Source of the DNA: Dyadobacter sp. Leaf189
Lineage (GTDB): Bacteria > Bacteroidota > Bacteroidia > Cytophagales > Spirosomataceae
Direction of reading: 5' to 3'
DNA length: 64,000 nucleotides
Assembly (NCBI RefSeq): GCF_001424405.1
Contig: NZ_LMPS01000005.1
Location: 372,001-436,000 of the forward strand
Part shown: positions 7,645 to 16,675 of the stretch, one piece after another
How positions within the stretch are numbered: the first letter of the stretch is position 1
How the letters are laid out: each line of letters begins with the position of its first letter
The notes under the pieces: model-generated
Database searches by the model: none
Told to the model about the DNA's origin: nothing
Seen by the model: the letters and a program-made list of their open reading frames with translations, nothing else
Program-made: the position numbers and the translations under genes

Positions 7645-10158
7645 ATGTACGTAAACAATATCCGCAGCCTGCCATTAAGCAATGTTCTTGAACTACTTAG
7701 CAGTAATGAACAAGGTTTGAAGGATGAGCTTGTCAGGGAGCGGCAAAAGGAAAGTTTAAAGAAAACTGTCGGCGACTCGGAGTTTAAACAAAGCCTGAAA
7801 ATATTTATCAGGCAATTTACCAGTCCGCTGGTGCTCTTGCTTGTGATTGCCGTCATGCTTTCGGCCTTCTTTGGAGAAGTTTCGGATACTTTGATCATCT
7901 TTTTTATCCTTATCATCACGGGCTTGCTGAGTTTCTGGCAGGAGCTTCACGCGGGAAAAGCAGTTGAGAAACTTCGGCAAATGATCGAAATCAAAAGCCT
8001 TGTTGTCCGCAATGGGGCTGAGCAAATGGTCAATACAGATGAAATTGTGCCAGGAGATATTCTTCGCCTTAAAGCCGGTGACATTATTCCCGCAGACTGC
8101 CGGATTATCGAAAGCAATGAGCTTCATGTGAATGAAAGCAGTCTTACCGGTGAAAGTTACCCCGCAGAAAAAATGGAGGGCATATCCGACGAGGACGCTC
8201 CTCTGGCGAAAACCTTGAACTGCCTCTGGCAAGGTACCAATGTCGTCAGCGGGACCGCGTCAGCAGTAGCAGTTTATACCGGATCGGAAACCATTTTTGG
8301 GAAAATAGCCGCCAGCCTTTCAGATACACAGGAGACAGCGTTCGAAAGGGGCATCAAACAATTTGGTTATTTCCTGTTGCAGATCACGGCGGGTTTGACG
8401 CTGATCATTTTTGCAATTAATATTTATTTCCACAAACCCCTTCTGGATTCACTGCTGTTTTCCCTCGCCCTGGCAATCGGAATGGCGCCAGAGTTGCTTC
8501 CGGCTATTATGACTGTGGCAATGGCCTCCGGAGCGCAAAGAATGATGAAAAAGAAAGTGATTGTTAAAAAGCTTTCATCCATTTTCAATTTTGGCGAGGT
8601 AGGGGTTTTATGCTCGGACAAAACCGGAACCATCACAGAGGGCACGGTAGTCGCCAAGGATTTTGTCGACGTATACGGTAGATCGGATGAGCAGGTCCGG
8701 TTGTTTGCGTTTTTGAATGCATCCATGCAGCAAGGCTTTACAAACCCGGTAGATGAGGCGATCTGCGCGCTGGATATCGATAAACACGGTTATGTCAGGC
8801 TCGGAGAAATACCTTACGATTTTATCCGGAAAAGGCTGAGTATTCTGGTGGGCTTTGAAGAAAAGGCAACCATTATCAGCAAAGGGGCTCTGGCTAATAT
8901 TCTTGAAGTTTGTGAATTTGTGAAGTCAGAAACAGGGGAGTTACAGCCTCTTGACGAACAGATGCGACGCAATATCAATGATCGTTTCCAAGATTTTTCC
9001 AAAGAAGGCTACCGTGTGCTCGGCATTGCGTCAAAGGTGTTTGGAGGAAATAAAATGACCCGCGATGATGAAAGAGCTATGACATTCATGGGGTATCTGC
9101 TGTTGGAAGATCCGTTGAAAGAATCCAGCCTCGCTTCTATTGAGAGGCTTAGAGCAATGCAGGTGCAATTCAAGATCATTACCGGAGACAACCGTTATGC
9201 GGCGGCGCATATCGCGCAGCAACTTGGCATCAGCCAGCCCCAGATACTGACGGGGGACGAGCTGAACCAAATGTCGCCGGAAGCGCTTCTGAACAGGGTA
9301 CTCAAAACAGATGTGTTTTCAGAAATAGAGCCTCATCAGAAGGTCCGGATTGTGAAAGCACTGCAAGCGGCCAAACAGGTTGTGGCCTATATCGGCGACG
9401 GGATCAATGATGTGGCAGCGATTAATGCAGCTGATGCAGGTATTTCAACGAGTAATGCCGTGGACGCTGCTAAACAAGCGGCTGATTTTGTTCTGCTGGA
9501 AAAAGATCTTTCCGTATTGGCGGATGGGATCCAGGAGGGAAGAAAATCATTTGTAAACTCGATGAAATACATTTTCATCACAACAGGTGCCACATTCGGG
9601 AATATGTTCAGTGTTGCTGCGGCTTCACTTTTACTGCCTTTTCTGCCAATGCTGCCCAAGCAGATTTTGCTTACAAACTTCATCACAGACTTGCCTGCGC
9701 TGGCAATTGCATCCGATAACGTAGATGATCAGCAGCTTGCTTCGCCCGGTCGCTGGAACATGAAACTGATCCGGAATTTTATGATCGTATTTGGGCTGCA
9801 TAGTTCCCTGTTTGATTTTTTGACGTTCTATGTCTTGTATTTTCATTTTCACCTGACAGGGGCTGCTTTTCGTACAGGCTGGTTCCTTGAATCGGTGATT
9901 ACCGAGTTGTTGATTTTGCTGGTAATCCGTACGAATGTATCTTTTTTCAAAAGTAAGCCGGGCAACCTGCTATTAGCTATCACGGTTACTGCGTTGATCT
10001 TGACCATTTACCTTCCCTGGTCTCCCGTCTCCTCTTCGCTTGGGCTGACAGCTGTTGCAGGAAAGCAGGTGTTGATTTTACTCGGTATCCTGACAGCGTA
10101 CATGCTCACCGCCGACTGGTTAAAGGTGTGGTTCTTTAAATTCAACAAAGCCGTTTAA
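7645..10158 (+). CDS. mgtA: Magnesium-translocating P-type ATPase (MgtA/MgtB type)
   Basis: 837 residues from the ATG at 7645; an in-frame TTG 45 bp upstream is less likely. The layout is cation-ATPase N-terminus, TM1-2 (LVLLLVIAVMLSAFFG), actuator domain with the TGES loop (SSLTGESYP), TM3-4 ending in the PEL pattern, the phosphorylation motif CSDKTGTITEG, the hinge GDGINDVAAI, and a C-terminal membrane block with LIRNFMIVFGLHSSLFDFLTF and FLESVITELLILLVIRT. The C-terminal motifs are diagnostic of the MgtA class rather than Ca2+ pumps. It drives Mg2+ uptake with ATP hydrolysis. No MgtC or Mg2+-sensing leader was seen. Confidence 0.9.
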   Translation: MYVNNIRSLPLSNVLELLSSNEQGLKDELVRERQKESLKKTVGDSEFKQSLKIFIRQFTSPLVLLLVIAVMLSAFFGEVSDTLIIFFILIITGLLSFWQELHAGKAVEKLRQMIEIKSLVVRNGAEQMVNTDEIVPGDILRLKAGDIIPADCRIIESNELHVNESSLTGESYPAEKMEGISDEDAPLAKTLNCLWQGTNVVSGTASAVAVYTGSETIFGKIAASLSDTQETAFERGIKQFGYFLLQITAGLTLIIFAINIYFHKPLLDSLLFSLALAIGMAPELLPAIMTVAMASGAQRMMKKKVIVKKLSSIFNFGEVGVLCSDKTGTITEGTVVAKDFVDVYGRSDEQVRLFAFLNASMQQGFTNPVDEAICALDIDKHGYVRLGEIPYDFIRKRLSILVGFEEKATIISKGALANILEVCEFVKSETGELQPLDEQMRRNINDRFQDFSKEGYRVLGIASKVFGGNKMTRDDERAMTFMGYLLLEDPLKESSLASIERLRAMQVQFKIITGDNRYAAAHIAQQLGISQPQILTGDELNQMSPEALLNRVLKTDVFSEIEPHQKVRIVKALQAAKQVVAYIGDGINDVAAINAADAGISTSNAVDAAKQAADFVLLEKDLSVLADGIQEGRKSFVNSMKYIFITTGATFGNMFSVAAASLLLPFLPMLPKQILLTNFITDLPALAIASDNVDDQQLASPGRWNMKLIRNFMIVFGLHSSLFDFLTFYVLYFHFHLTGAAFRTGWFLESVITELLILLVIRTNVSFFKSKPGNLLLAITVTALILTIYLPWSPVSSSLGLTAVAGKQVLILLGILTAYMLTADWLKVWFFKFNKAV

Positions 10159-10339
10159 CGTTTTGGCCGATGTAGCTAACCATTCGCATTTGCTTATCCG
10201 GAACTGGGTGATCTGACTAATGTCAGGGATAGTTTGCCTGAAAATCTTGGGAATAGCACGGGCATTGTTATTTTGCAAAAATACCAAGCCTACTATCCCG
10301 GGAAAAGCAGCCAGACATGATTATCACAGCAAACATTCC

Positions 10340-12112
10340 ATGACCAGCGAATCTATCCTTTTTCTGAGAAAATCGATGGATAAGGTCATACTCATAATGA
10401 GCGTGATCTGTGCCCTCACAGTGATCTTTCACATTGGTTACAATCGCGACGAAGTGATCGAACGCTTTGTGAACAGGGGCCTGGAGTGGTGCTTCTACTT
10501 TTTTACGCTGGCATTGATCCTCAAAACCGTTACTGCATTCAAAAGCCGGTCCACCATAACATCCAGGGTCAGTGAGGCGATCTTGTGCTTTTATTTCCTG
10601 GCTGTAACGCTGATCGATAATTATCACTTTGCTGGTGCAGCCGGGACGCACCTTGTCAAGCCCGAATGGATGTATTTGGGGATATTTGCATTGCTGGTGG
10701 TGGAGATCTCGAAGCAAACACTGTTTTTTGATCAGTTTTATTTCAACCCTACATTGCTGTTTGTGATCAGTTTCCTGCTGCTGATCCTGATCGGGACCGC
10801 CCTGCTTTTACTCCCTAAATCCACGTATCAGCAACAGCTCAGTTTCATCGATGCATTGTTCCTGGCAACCAGCGGCGTGTGCATTACCGGACTTTCGGGC
10901 ATTGACATTACTGCCGACCTGACCCGGTTTGGACAAACGGTACTGCTGATTCTCGTACAGGTTGGCGGGCTGGGTATTATGACCTTTACGGGATTTTTTG
11001 GCTACTTTTTTTCGGGTGGATTCTCGTATAAAAATCAACTGATGTTCACCGAACTGCTGGGTGAAAACAAAGTCAGCACAGTAATTTCGAGTCTTTACAA
11101 GATTGTCTTCGTTACTTTTCTGTTTGAAATTATCGGTGGGATTGTGATCTTTTTCACCCTGGATAGCAGCCTATTCCCTGGTGAAGGCGAGCGGTTGTAC
11201 GCTACTGTTTTTCATGCGATCACCGCCTTCTGTAATGCTGGCTTTTCTACTTTCGAGCACGGGCTGCATCACCCGGCGATCCGGTTTAATTATGCTTTTC
11301 AGCTCGGTATTATCCTCCTTTACGTCTTGGGTGGGCTGGGGTTTGCTGTTATTTTTAACATATATGATTTCCTGAAAAGAGGTGTTTTAAATGTTTATCG
11401 CAAGGTATTTCACGGCCGGCCTATCAAGCACCGCCTGGTCGTTGTTGCATTTAATTCAAAGATCATTGCTTATACCACTTTCTGGCTGATCCTGGTGGGA
11501 TTTGCATTGTCATTTATCCTCGAATACAATCATACGCTGCAAGACCATGAAACGCTGACGGGCAAGATGGTAACCGCACTTTTTATCGGCACCAGTCCGC
11601 GCTCATCCGGGTTCAACACCGTGCCTATGGAGGGCCTGGCATTTTCTACGATCATGCTCATTTTGCTGTTGATGTGGATCGGTGCGGCGCCAGGTTCAAC
11701 GGGTGGCGGTATTAAGGTTACTACATTTGCCATTGCGGCTTTGAACATTGTTCGGTTGGCAAGGGGACGTGATCGCATTGAAGTGCTGGGACGAATGGTT
11801 TCCGAAGATTCGCTTGCACGTGCATTCGGGATCATCAGCCTTTCGCTGGTTTTTCTGGGCGTGTCTGTGTTTACGCTCACCATCACCGATCCCGAAAAAA
11901 CATTGCTTTCACTCGCATTTGAGAGCTTTTCAGCATTTACGACCACCGGGCTCAGTCTGGGCATTACGCCAAACCTGAGCAATGCAGGCAAACTGGTGAT
12001 CATCGTGACCATGTTCGTGGGACGGGTAGGATCGATGACGCTTTTGATTGCATTGATCAAAAAAGCAAAGCCGCAAAATTATCACCTTCCGCCAGAGCAG
12101 GTTAATCTTTAA
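10340..12112 (+). CDS. TrkH/KtrB family potassium uptake channel subunit
   Basis: About 590 residues from the ATG at 10340; the ATG at 10376 is also possible, while an upstream GTG/ATG run would add 40 unlikely residues. An N-terminal ~150-residue membrane extension precedes the four-repeat TrkH/KtrB core. The four selectivity-loop signatures are visible: TSGVCITGLSG, AFCNAGFSTF, GTSPRSSGFNT and FTTTGLSLG, each with its filter Gly. It forms the K+ (possibly Na+-coupled) pore and is followed after 6 bp by its RCK regulatory partner, a two-gene operon. Confidence 0.92.
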   Translation: MTSESILFLRKSMDKVILIMSVICALTVIFHIGYNRDEVIERFVNRGLEWCFYFFTLALILKTVTAFKSRSTITSRVSEAILCFYFLAVTLIDNYHFAGAAGTHLVKPEWMYLGIFALLVVEISKQTLFFDQFYFNPTLLFVISFLLLILIGTALLLLPKSTYQQQLSFIDALFLATSGVCITGLSGIDITADLTRFGQTVLLILVQVGGLGIMTFTGFFGYFFSGGFSYKNQLMFTELLGENKVSTVISSLYKIVFVTFLFEIIGGIVIFFTLDSSLFPGEGERLYATVFHAITAFCNAGFSTFEHGLHHPAIRFNYAFQLGIILLYVLGGLGFAVIFNIYDFLKRGVLNVYRKVFHGRPIKHRLVVVAFNSKIIAYTTFWLILVGFALSFILEYNHTLQDHETLTGKMVTALFIGTSPRSSGFNTVPMEGLAFSTIMLILLLMWIGAAPGSTGGGIKVTTFAIAALNIVRLARGRDRIEVLGRMVSEDSLARAFGIISLSLVFLGVSVFTLTITDPEKTLLSLAFESFSAFTTTGLSLGITPNLSNAGKLVIIVTMFVGRVGSMTLLIALIKKAKPQNYHLPPEQVNL

Positions 12113-12118
12113 AACACT

Positions 12119-12796
12119 ATGAAATACATCATTTTAGGACTAGGAAATTTCGGCAAGGCGCTTGCAACCAGACTGACCGAACTCGGCCACGAAACCATTG
12201 GCGTCGATAAGAACATGCAGAAAGTCTCGCAGCTGAAAGAACAGATCACGCACACAGTGTGTATGGATTGTACGGATAAAAATGCAGTCAGTTCGCTGCC
12301 GCTCAAAGATTGCGACGCGGTGGTTGTTGCCATCGGGGAAGACGAAGCTTCATCGCTGCTTACAACTGCGCTGCTCAAACAGCTTAATGTAAAAAAGATC
12401 ATCGGAAGGGTAGTGTCGGACTTGCAGCGGACTGTATTGGAAGCCATGCAGATTGAAGAATACGTGGTGCCGGAAGAGGAATCGGCCGAGCGTCTGGCCA
12501 TGCGGCTTGATAACTCGGGCATTGTAGATTCTTTTAAGATCTCCGAAAAATATAGCATTATCGAAACCAAAGTCCCTGAACGCTACATTGGCATGACGCT
12601 CGCCGAAGCCGACCTGACCAAGCGTTACAATGTGATCGTGCTGACAGTGCTCACCTTATCCAAAGGTTCAGAAGGAGGGCTGGCCAAAATTTTCAAACGT
12701 GCCTCCGGTATTGCCACACCTGATACGGTTTTGCGCGAGAATGAGGTGCTGGTGCTGTTTGGCGAGCTCGAAGACATTGAGCGGCTGATGCATTAA
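12119..12796 (+). CDS. TrkA/KtrA family potassium channel gating subunit (single RCK)
   Basis: 225 residues with one RCK_N Rossmann domain (MKYIILGLGNFGKALATRL, the GxGxxG NAD/ATP site, then acidic Asp in GVDKN). A RCK_C domain follows (YIGMTLAEADL...GIATPDTVLRENEVLVLFG). A single RCK per chain is the KtrA arrangement; E. coli TrkA has two. It is cytoplasmic, forms a gating ring on the preceding channel and responds to nucleotides. It converges on nhaA with 31 bp between stops and no obvious terminator. Confidence 0.92.
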   Translation: MKYIILGLGNFGKALATRLTELGHETIGVDKNMQKVSQLKEQITHTVCMDCTDKNAVSSLPLKDCDAVVVAIGEDEASSLLTTALLKQLNVKKIIGRVVSDLQRTVLEAMQIEEYVVPEEESAERLAMRLDNSGIVDSFKISEKYSIIETKVPERYIGMTLAEADLTKRYNVIVLTVLTLSKGSEGGLAKIFKRASGIATPDTVLRENEVLVLFGELEDIERLMH

Positions 12797-12827
12797 CTGG
12801 GCAGCACTTACATTATCAGATCTTACT

Positions 12828-14144
12828 TTAACTTAATACCGGCTTGGACGTGGTGCGCAAATAGACAATTCCGGCCGTGCCTGAAACAACCGAGGCAAGC
12901 AGGATACCATACTTGGCCGCATCAATGTGCAGCTCATCGGCGAATGCGAGGTTTGTAACAAATAATGACATCGTAAATCCGACACCGGCGAGCAATGCTA
13001 CTCCGAAAATGTGCTTCCAGTTTACGAGTCGCGGCAGGTCGGCAATGCCGAGGCGGACCATCAGCCAGGTAAACCCAAAAACGCCGACCAGCTTGCCGAT
13101 TACCAGTCCGAACATGACGCCGAAACTGACCGGATTAATGAGCGCGGAAAAAAAGTCGCTGCCGATGTGCATACCCGAATTGGCGATGGCAAAGAGCGGC
13201 ATGATCAGGAAAGCCACCCAGGGGTGTAAGGCATATTCGATCTTTTGCAGGGGCGTTTGTGCGTCGATGCTGATCCTCTTTATTTCTTCAATAATGTGGT
13301 GCTGGTCAGATGTCATCAGCGGTCCGTGCAGCGGAATCGCCACTTCAAATGCTCTGGATTGTTCGTCGATCTGCTCTATATATTCCAATTCATTGATCTT
13401 GGTGCGTGCGAGAATCGTAAACGCCACCAGCACACCCGCAATGGTCGCGTGAACGCCCGAAAACAGAAAACAAGCCCAAACCGCGATGCCTACCAGCAGG
13501 TAAAAAAGCGTGCTGCGGATACCCAGCAAATTGCCAGCCAGCAGCAATACAAGCAATCCGAAACCGAACATCAGATAGCTAAAATCGATGTGTGCAGTAT
13601 AGAAAAACGCGATCACCAGCACCGCACCCAAATCATCCGCCACGGCCAGTGCCGATAAAAAAACCTTTACTGAAGGCGGAATGTGCTTGCCTGAAAGCGA
13701 GAGCAAGCCCAGCGCAAATGCAATGTCCGTCGCCATCGGGATTCCCCAGCCGCCTGCTGATTCCGTGCCGTAATTGAATGCATAATAGATGCCCGCAGGC
13801 ACCAGCATCCCGCCCAGCGCAGCCACCATGGGCAATGCTGCCTTTTTTGCACTCGATAATTCCCCAGCCATAAACTCCCGCTTCAATTCCAGCCCGATCA
13901 CGAAAAAGAAGATCGCCATCAGCCCGTCATTGATCCAGATGTGCAGCGGATGATCAAACAAGCTTCCATTAAAACCAACCGAAAGGCTCGTTTCCCAAAC
14001 GTGGTGGTAAGACGCTCCAAATGGCGAATTGACCCAGATCAGCGCTGCAACGACACATAGAAACAGCACAATGCCACTGGTATATTCCTGGTGGATGAAC
14101 TTGCTGACAGGTTGGATGACGCGATCGATGGGGGTTCTGGCCAT
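12828..14144 (-). CDS. nhaA: Na+/H+ antiporter NhaA
   Basis: 438 residues with about 12 membrane segments. The hallmark double Asp is present in AVADDLGAVLVIAFFYT, matching Asp163/Asp164 of E. coli NhaA. Other family segments are GLMAIFFFVIGLELKREF, MATDIAFALG and LLAGVGFTMSLFV. A ~45-residue acidic insertion (LEYIEQIDEQSRAFEVAIP) between the halves is common in non-enteric members. It exports Na+ in exchange for protons, complementing the K+ and Mg2+ uptake genes upstream. Confidence 0.94.
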   Translation of the reverse strand: MARTPIDRVIQPVSKFIHQEYTSGIVLFLCVVAALIWVNSPFGASYHHVWETSLSVGFNGSLFDHPLHIWINDGLMAIFFFVIGLELKREFMAGELSSAKKAALPMVAALGGMLVPAGIYYAFNYGTESAGGWGIPMATDIAFALGLLSLSGKHIPPSVKVFLSALAVADDLGAVLVIAFFYTAHIDFSYLMFGFGLLVLLLAGNLLGIRSTLFYLLVGIAVWACFLFSGVHATIAGVLVAFTILARTKINELEYIEQIDEQSRAFEVAIPLHGPLMTSDQHHIIEEIKRISIDAQTPLQKIEYALHPWVAFLIMPLFAIANSGMHIGSDFFSALINPVSFGVMFGLVIGKLVGVFGFTWLMVRLGIADLPRLVNWKHIFGVALLAGVGFTMSLFVTNLAFADELHIDAAKYGILLASVVSGTAGIVYLRTTSKPVLS

Positions 14145-14175
14145 GTGGATGAGGTAAGTGTAATGCTGTTTTTGG

Positions 14176-14183
14176 CAAATATA
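14176..14183 (-). promoter_or_regulatory. Candidate -7 box for nhaA
   Basis: The minus strand reads TATATTTG (TAnnTTTG), 32 bp upstream of the nhaA start. No -33 element is clear. Confidence 0.35.
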
Positions 14184-14298
14184 GGTCTAAATGCATTTTA
14201 GGAAAGAACAAAATTCTTGTCTTGGTTTTGATATTATTTCGCTTTATTTGACATTCTGCCAAACAAAATTCTCCCCTATATTTATTTAAGCCAACAAA

Positions 14299-15720
14299 AT
14301 GGAGCAAACAGTCAATCTTATTAATGATCTCATTTGGAGCAAAGCTTTAATCGGACTTTGTCTTGCGACCGGTATTTACTTTTCTGTTGTAACCCGGTTT
14401 TTGCAAGTGAGATATATCAAGGATATGGTAAAGCTGCTGTTTGGCGGAAAAGCTTCTGCGCAGGGAGTGTCTTCATTTCAGGCATTTGCGATTGCGATTT
14501 CGGGTCGTGTCGGCACGGGAAACATTGCCGGCGTAGCCACGGCGATCGCTATGGGCGGGCCGGGTGCGGTGTTCTGGATGTGGGCCATTGCATTTTTAGG
14601 CGCTGCTTCGGCTTACGTGGAAGCAGCATTGGGTCAGATTTACAAAACCGTACAGGATGGTCAGTATCGGGGCGGACCGGCATATTACATTGAAAAAGGT
14701 TTAGGTATGAAATGGTATGCCAACCTGTTCGCATTTGCTACTATACTCAGCACTGCACTCTTTTTGCCCGGGGTGCAAAGCAACAGCATTGCCACCAGTT
14801 CGCTGACAGCATTTGATATTCCTGTCGAGGTTACAGGCGGGTTTGTTACTGTGCTGCTAGGGCTGATCATTTTCGGTGGCGTAAGGCGCATTGGCAAGGT
14901 GGCCGAATTTGTAGTCCCGTTCATGGCTGGTGCTTACATTCTGATGGCATTGATCGTAATCGGGTTGAACATTACCGAGGTACCCGCCGTGTTTGCATTG
15001 ATATTCCGCAGCGCATTTGATATGGAACCGGCATTTGGCGGCATTTTCGGAATGGCGGTATTATGGGGCGTGAAGCGCGGAGTTTATTCCAATGAAGCCG
15101 GACAGGGAACAGCACCCCACGCAGCAGCGGCGGCCGAAACAAGCCACCCGGCCAAGCAGGGACTTGTTCAGGCGTTTTCAGTTTATGTCGATACACTTTT
15201 CGTATGCACTGCTACGGCATTGATGATCCTGTTTACAGGCCAATATAATGTTGCTAATCCCGACGGCGGCTTTTTGGTGGAGCACATTCCCGGAGCCGCG
15301 ATGGGCGCCGAGTTTACACAATCTGCTATTAATGTCCATTTCCCCTCACTGGGCAGCGGCTTCGTTGCGGTTGCACTTTTGTTTTTTGCATTCACGACTG
15401 TGATGGCTTATTACTACATCGCCGAAACGAACCTGAGCTACCTGCTCGGTGACAAAAACAGTAAAGCAGCGCTCTGGGGACTACGTATCCTGATCATGGC
15501 CGCCACGTTCTATGGCTCTATCAAAACAGCTGCCCTGGCCTGGACGGTTGGCGATATAGGTGTAGGAATCATGGCGTGGCTCAACATCATTGCTATCCTC
15601 TTGCTAAGAAAGCCCGCATTAGATGCACTTAAGGATTACCAAAAACAAAAGGACGCAGGCAAAGATCCCGTGTTCCGGCCGCAGGAACTGGGGATCACCG
15701 GAACAGAAGAGTGGAAATAA
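14299..15720 (+). CDS. Alanine or glycine:cation symporter, AGCS family
   Basis: 473 residues with about ten membrane segments. Family signatures are SFQAFAIAISGRVGTGNIAGV, GPGAVFWMWAIAFLGAASAY, YRGGPAYYIEKGLG and GVKRGVYSNEAGQGTAPHAAA. Members import alanine, glycine or glutamine with Na+, so the gene fits with the Na+/H+ antiporter that recharges the sodium gradient. It is divergent from nhaA, with a 154-bp shared upstream region. The substrate cannot be told from sequence alone. Confidence 0.93.
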   Translation: MEQTVNLINDLIWSKALIGLCLATGIYFSVVTRFLQVRYIKDMVKLLFGGKASAQGVSSFQAFAIAISGRVGTGNIAGVATAIAMGGPGAVFWMWAIAFLGAASAYVEAALGQIYKTVQDGQYRGGPAYYIEKGLGMKWYANLFAFATILSTALFLPGVQSNSIATSSLTAFDIPVEVTGGFVTVLLGLIIFGGVRRIGKVAEFVVPFMAGAYILMALIVIGLNITEVPAVFALIFRSAFDMEPAFGGIFGMAVLWGVKRGVYSNEAGQGTAPHAAAAAETSHPAKQGLVQAFSVYVDTLFVCTATALMILFTGQYNVANPDGGFLVEHIPGAAMGAEFTQSAINVHFPSLGSGFVAVALLFFAFTTVMAYYYIAETNLSYLLGDKNSKAALWGLRILIMAATFYGSIKTAALAWTVGDIGVGIMAWLNIIAILLLRKPALDALKDYQKQKDAGKDPVFRPQELGITGTEEWK

Positions 15721-15812
15721 TATATGTAGCCTTTTGCGATCGCAACAATATACGACTGTGGACAGGGGAATGATTTTTGCTGCTGTGCGGCGTACGGATT
15801 CAATACGATACT

Positions 15813-16235
15813 ATGAATAAAAACGGAGAAATTATTATCATAGAAGATGATGCAGATGATCAATTTATACTCGAAGAGGCATTTGAAGTGCTAGGATATT
15901 CTAATGCGCGCAGGTACTTCCCGGACGGGGAGGTGGCGCTCGAATATCTACATAGCACTGACAAGTTACCGTTTCTCATCCTGTCTGACATCAACCTGCC
16001 AAGGCTTAGCGGCTTTGAGTTACGCGAGAAGCTCAATAACGATGCTGAATTAAAGCTTAAGTGTATTCCATACTTATACTTTACTACCGCTTTAAACCAC
16101 AAAGTGGTGATCGATGCTTATAGTACTTCCGCTCAGGGATTTTTTGTCAAGCCTAATAATTTCGATGAATTGCGCGATACCCTTCGTGTAATAATGGATT
16201 ATTGGACAAAGTGCGCGGCACCTAACAACTTTTAA
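15813..16235 (+). CDS. Single-domain response regulator (Rcp1-like receiver)
   Basis: 140 residues from the ATG at 15813. One receiver domain: acidic pair in IIIIEDDADDQF, phospho-acceptor Asp in LILSDINLPRLSGF, the Thr switch in YFTTALNH and the Lys in FFVKPNNF. There is no output domain, as in Rcp1 or CheY-type proteins, which signal by protein contact. No histidine kinase is adjacent, so the partner is unknown. The DinB remnant follows after 13 bp. Confidence 0.88.
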   Translation: MNKNGEIIIIEDDADDQFILEEAFEVLGYSNARRYFPDGEVALEYLHSTDKLPFLILSDINLPRLSGFELREKLNNDAELKLKCIPYLYFTTALNHKVVIDAYSTSAQGFFVKPNNFDELRDTLRVIMDYWTKCAAPNNF

Positions 16236-16248
16236 GTTCTTCGCCGCT

Positions 16249-16619
16249 ATGACGGAAATTGACCTGCTAATCGATCAGACACTTAACGCCTATCAATGGA
16301 CAAACCGGCTGCTTGAAGCTGTGCCGTCTGACAAATGGGAAATCATCCCGGAAGTGGTTGACTCCAGTATCAACTGGCAGGTTGGACATCTGATCGTCAG
16401 TCACTATTTCCATTCAATAATGGTTATCAGAGGACATCAAATGGATATACTCCAAAAGCTTCCCAGCCGACACCTACGCCACACCCCATCGCGACCACGA
16501 AATTGGAGGCGATTGACTGGAACATCAAACACACCATATATCACTGCGGACAGATCGGAATGATCAGCCGGGTTGTTGAAAAGCGATATGATTTTGGTTT
16601 AAGGCTGTCTAAGATATAG
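16249..16619 (+). pseudogene. DinB-like protein, internally deleted and frameshifted
   Basis: The N-terminal ~70 residues (TEIDLLIDQTLNAYQWTNRL ... INWQVGHLIVSHYF ... IRGHQMDILQKLP) match the DinB four-helix fold with its first metal-ligand His region. After about 16460 the frame is lost. Two bases out of phase the typical C-terminus resumes (EAIDWNIKHTIYHCGQIGMI, then RYDFGLRLSKI, stop at 16617-16619). Intact relatives are about 165 residues, so roughly 55 central codons are missing. Family members are metal-dependent transferases or hydrolases. This copy should be inactive. Confidence 0.8.
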
Positions 16620-16645
16620 GCTTGTCAATTAAACAAGCCTATATC
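16613..16645 (+). terminator. Strong hairpin terminator
   Basis: A perfect 13-bp stem, gatataggcttgt (16613-16625) with acaagcctatatc (16633-16645), has a 7-base loop and is followed by ttt. It overlaps the DinB remnant stop and separates it from the convergent lyase-like gene. Confidence 0.75.
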
Positions 16646-16675
16646 TTTCCAAATGAAGCCGGGGCTTGATTCCGC

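Noticed and set aside
13245..13658. A 137-codon open frame opposite nhaA
   Set aside because: It is antisense to conserved nhaA coding sequence, has no recognisable motif and is explained by codon bias of the opposite strand.
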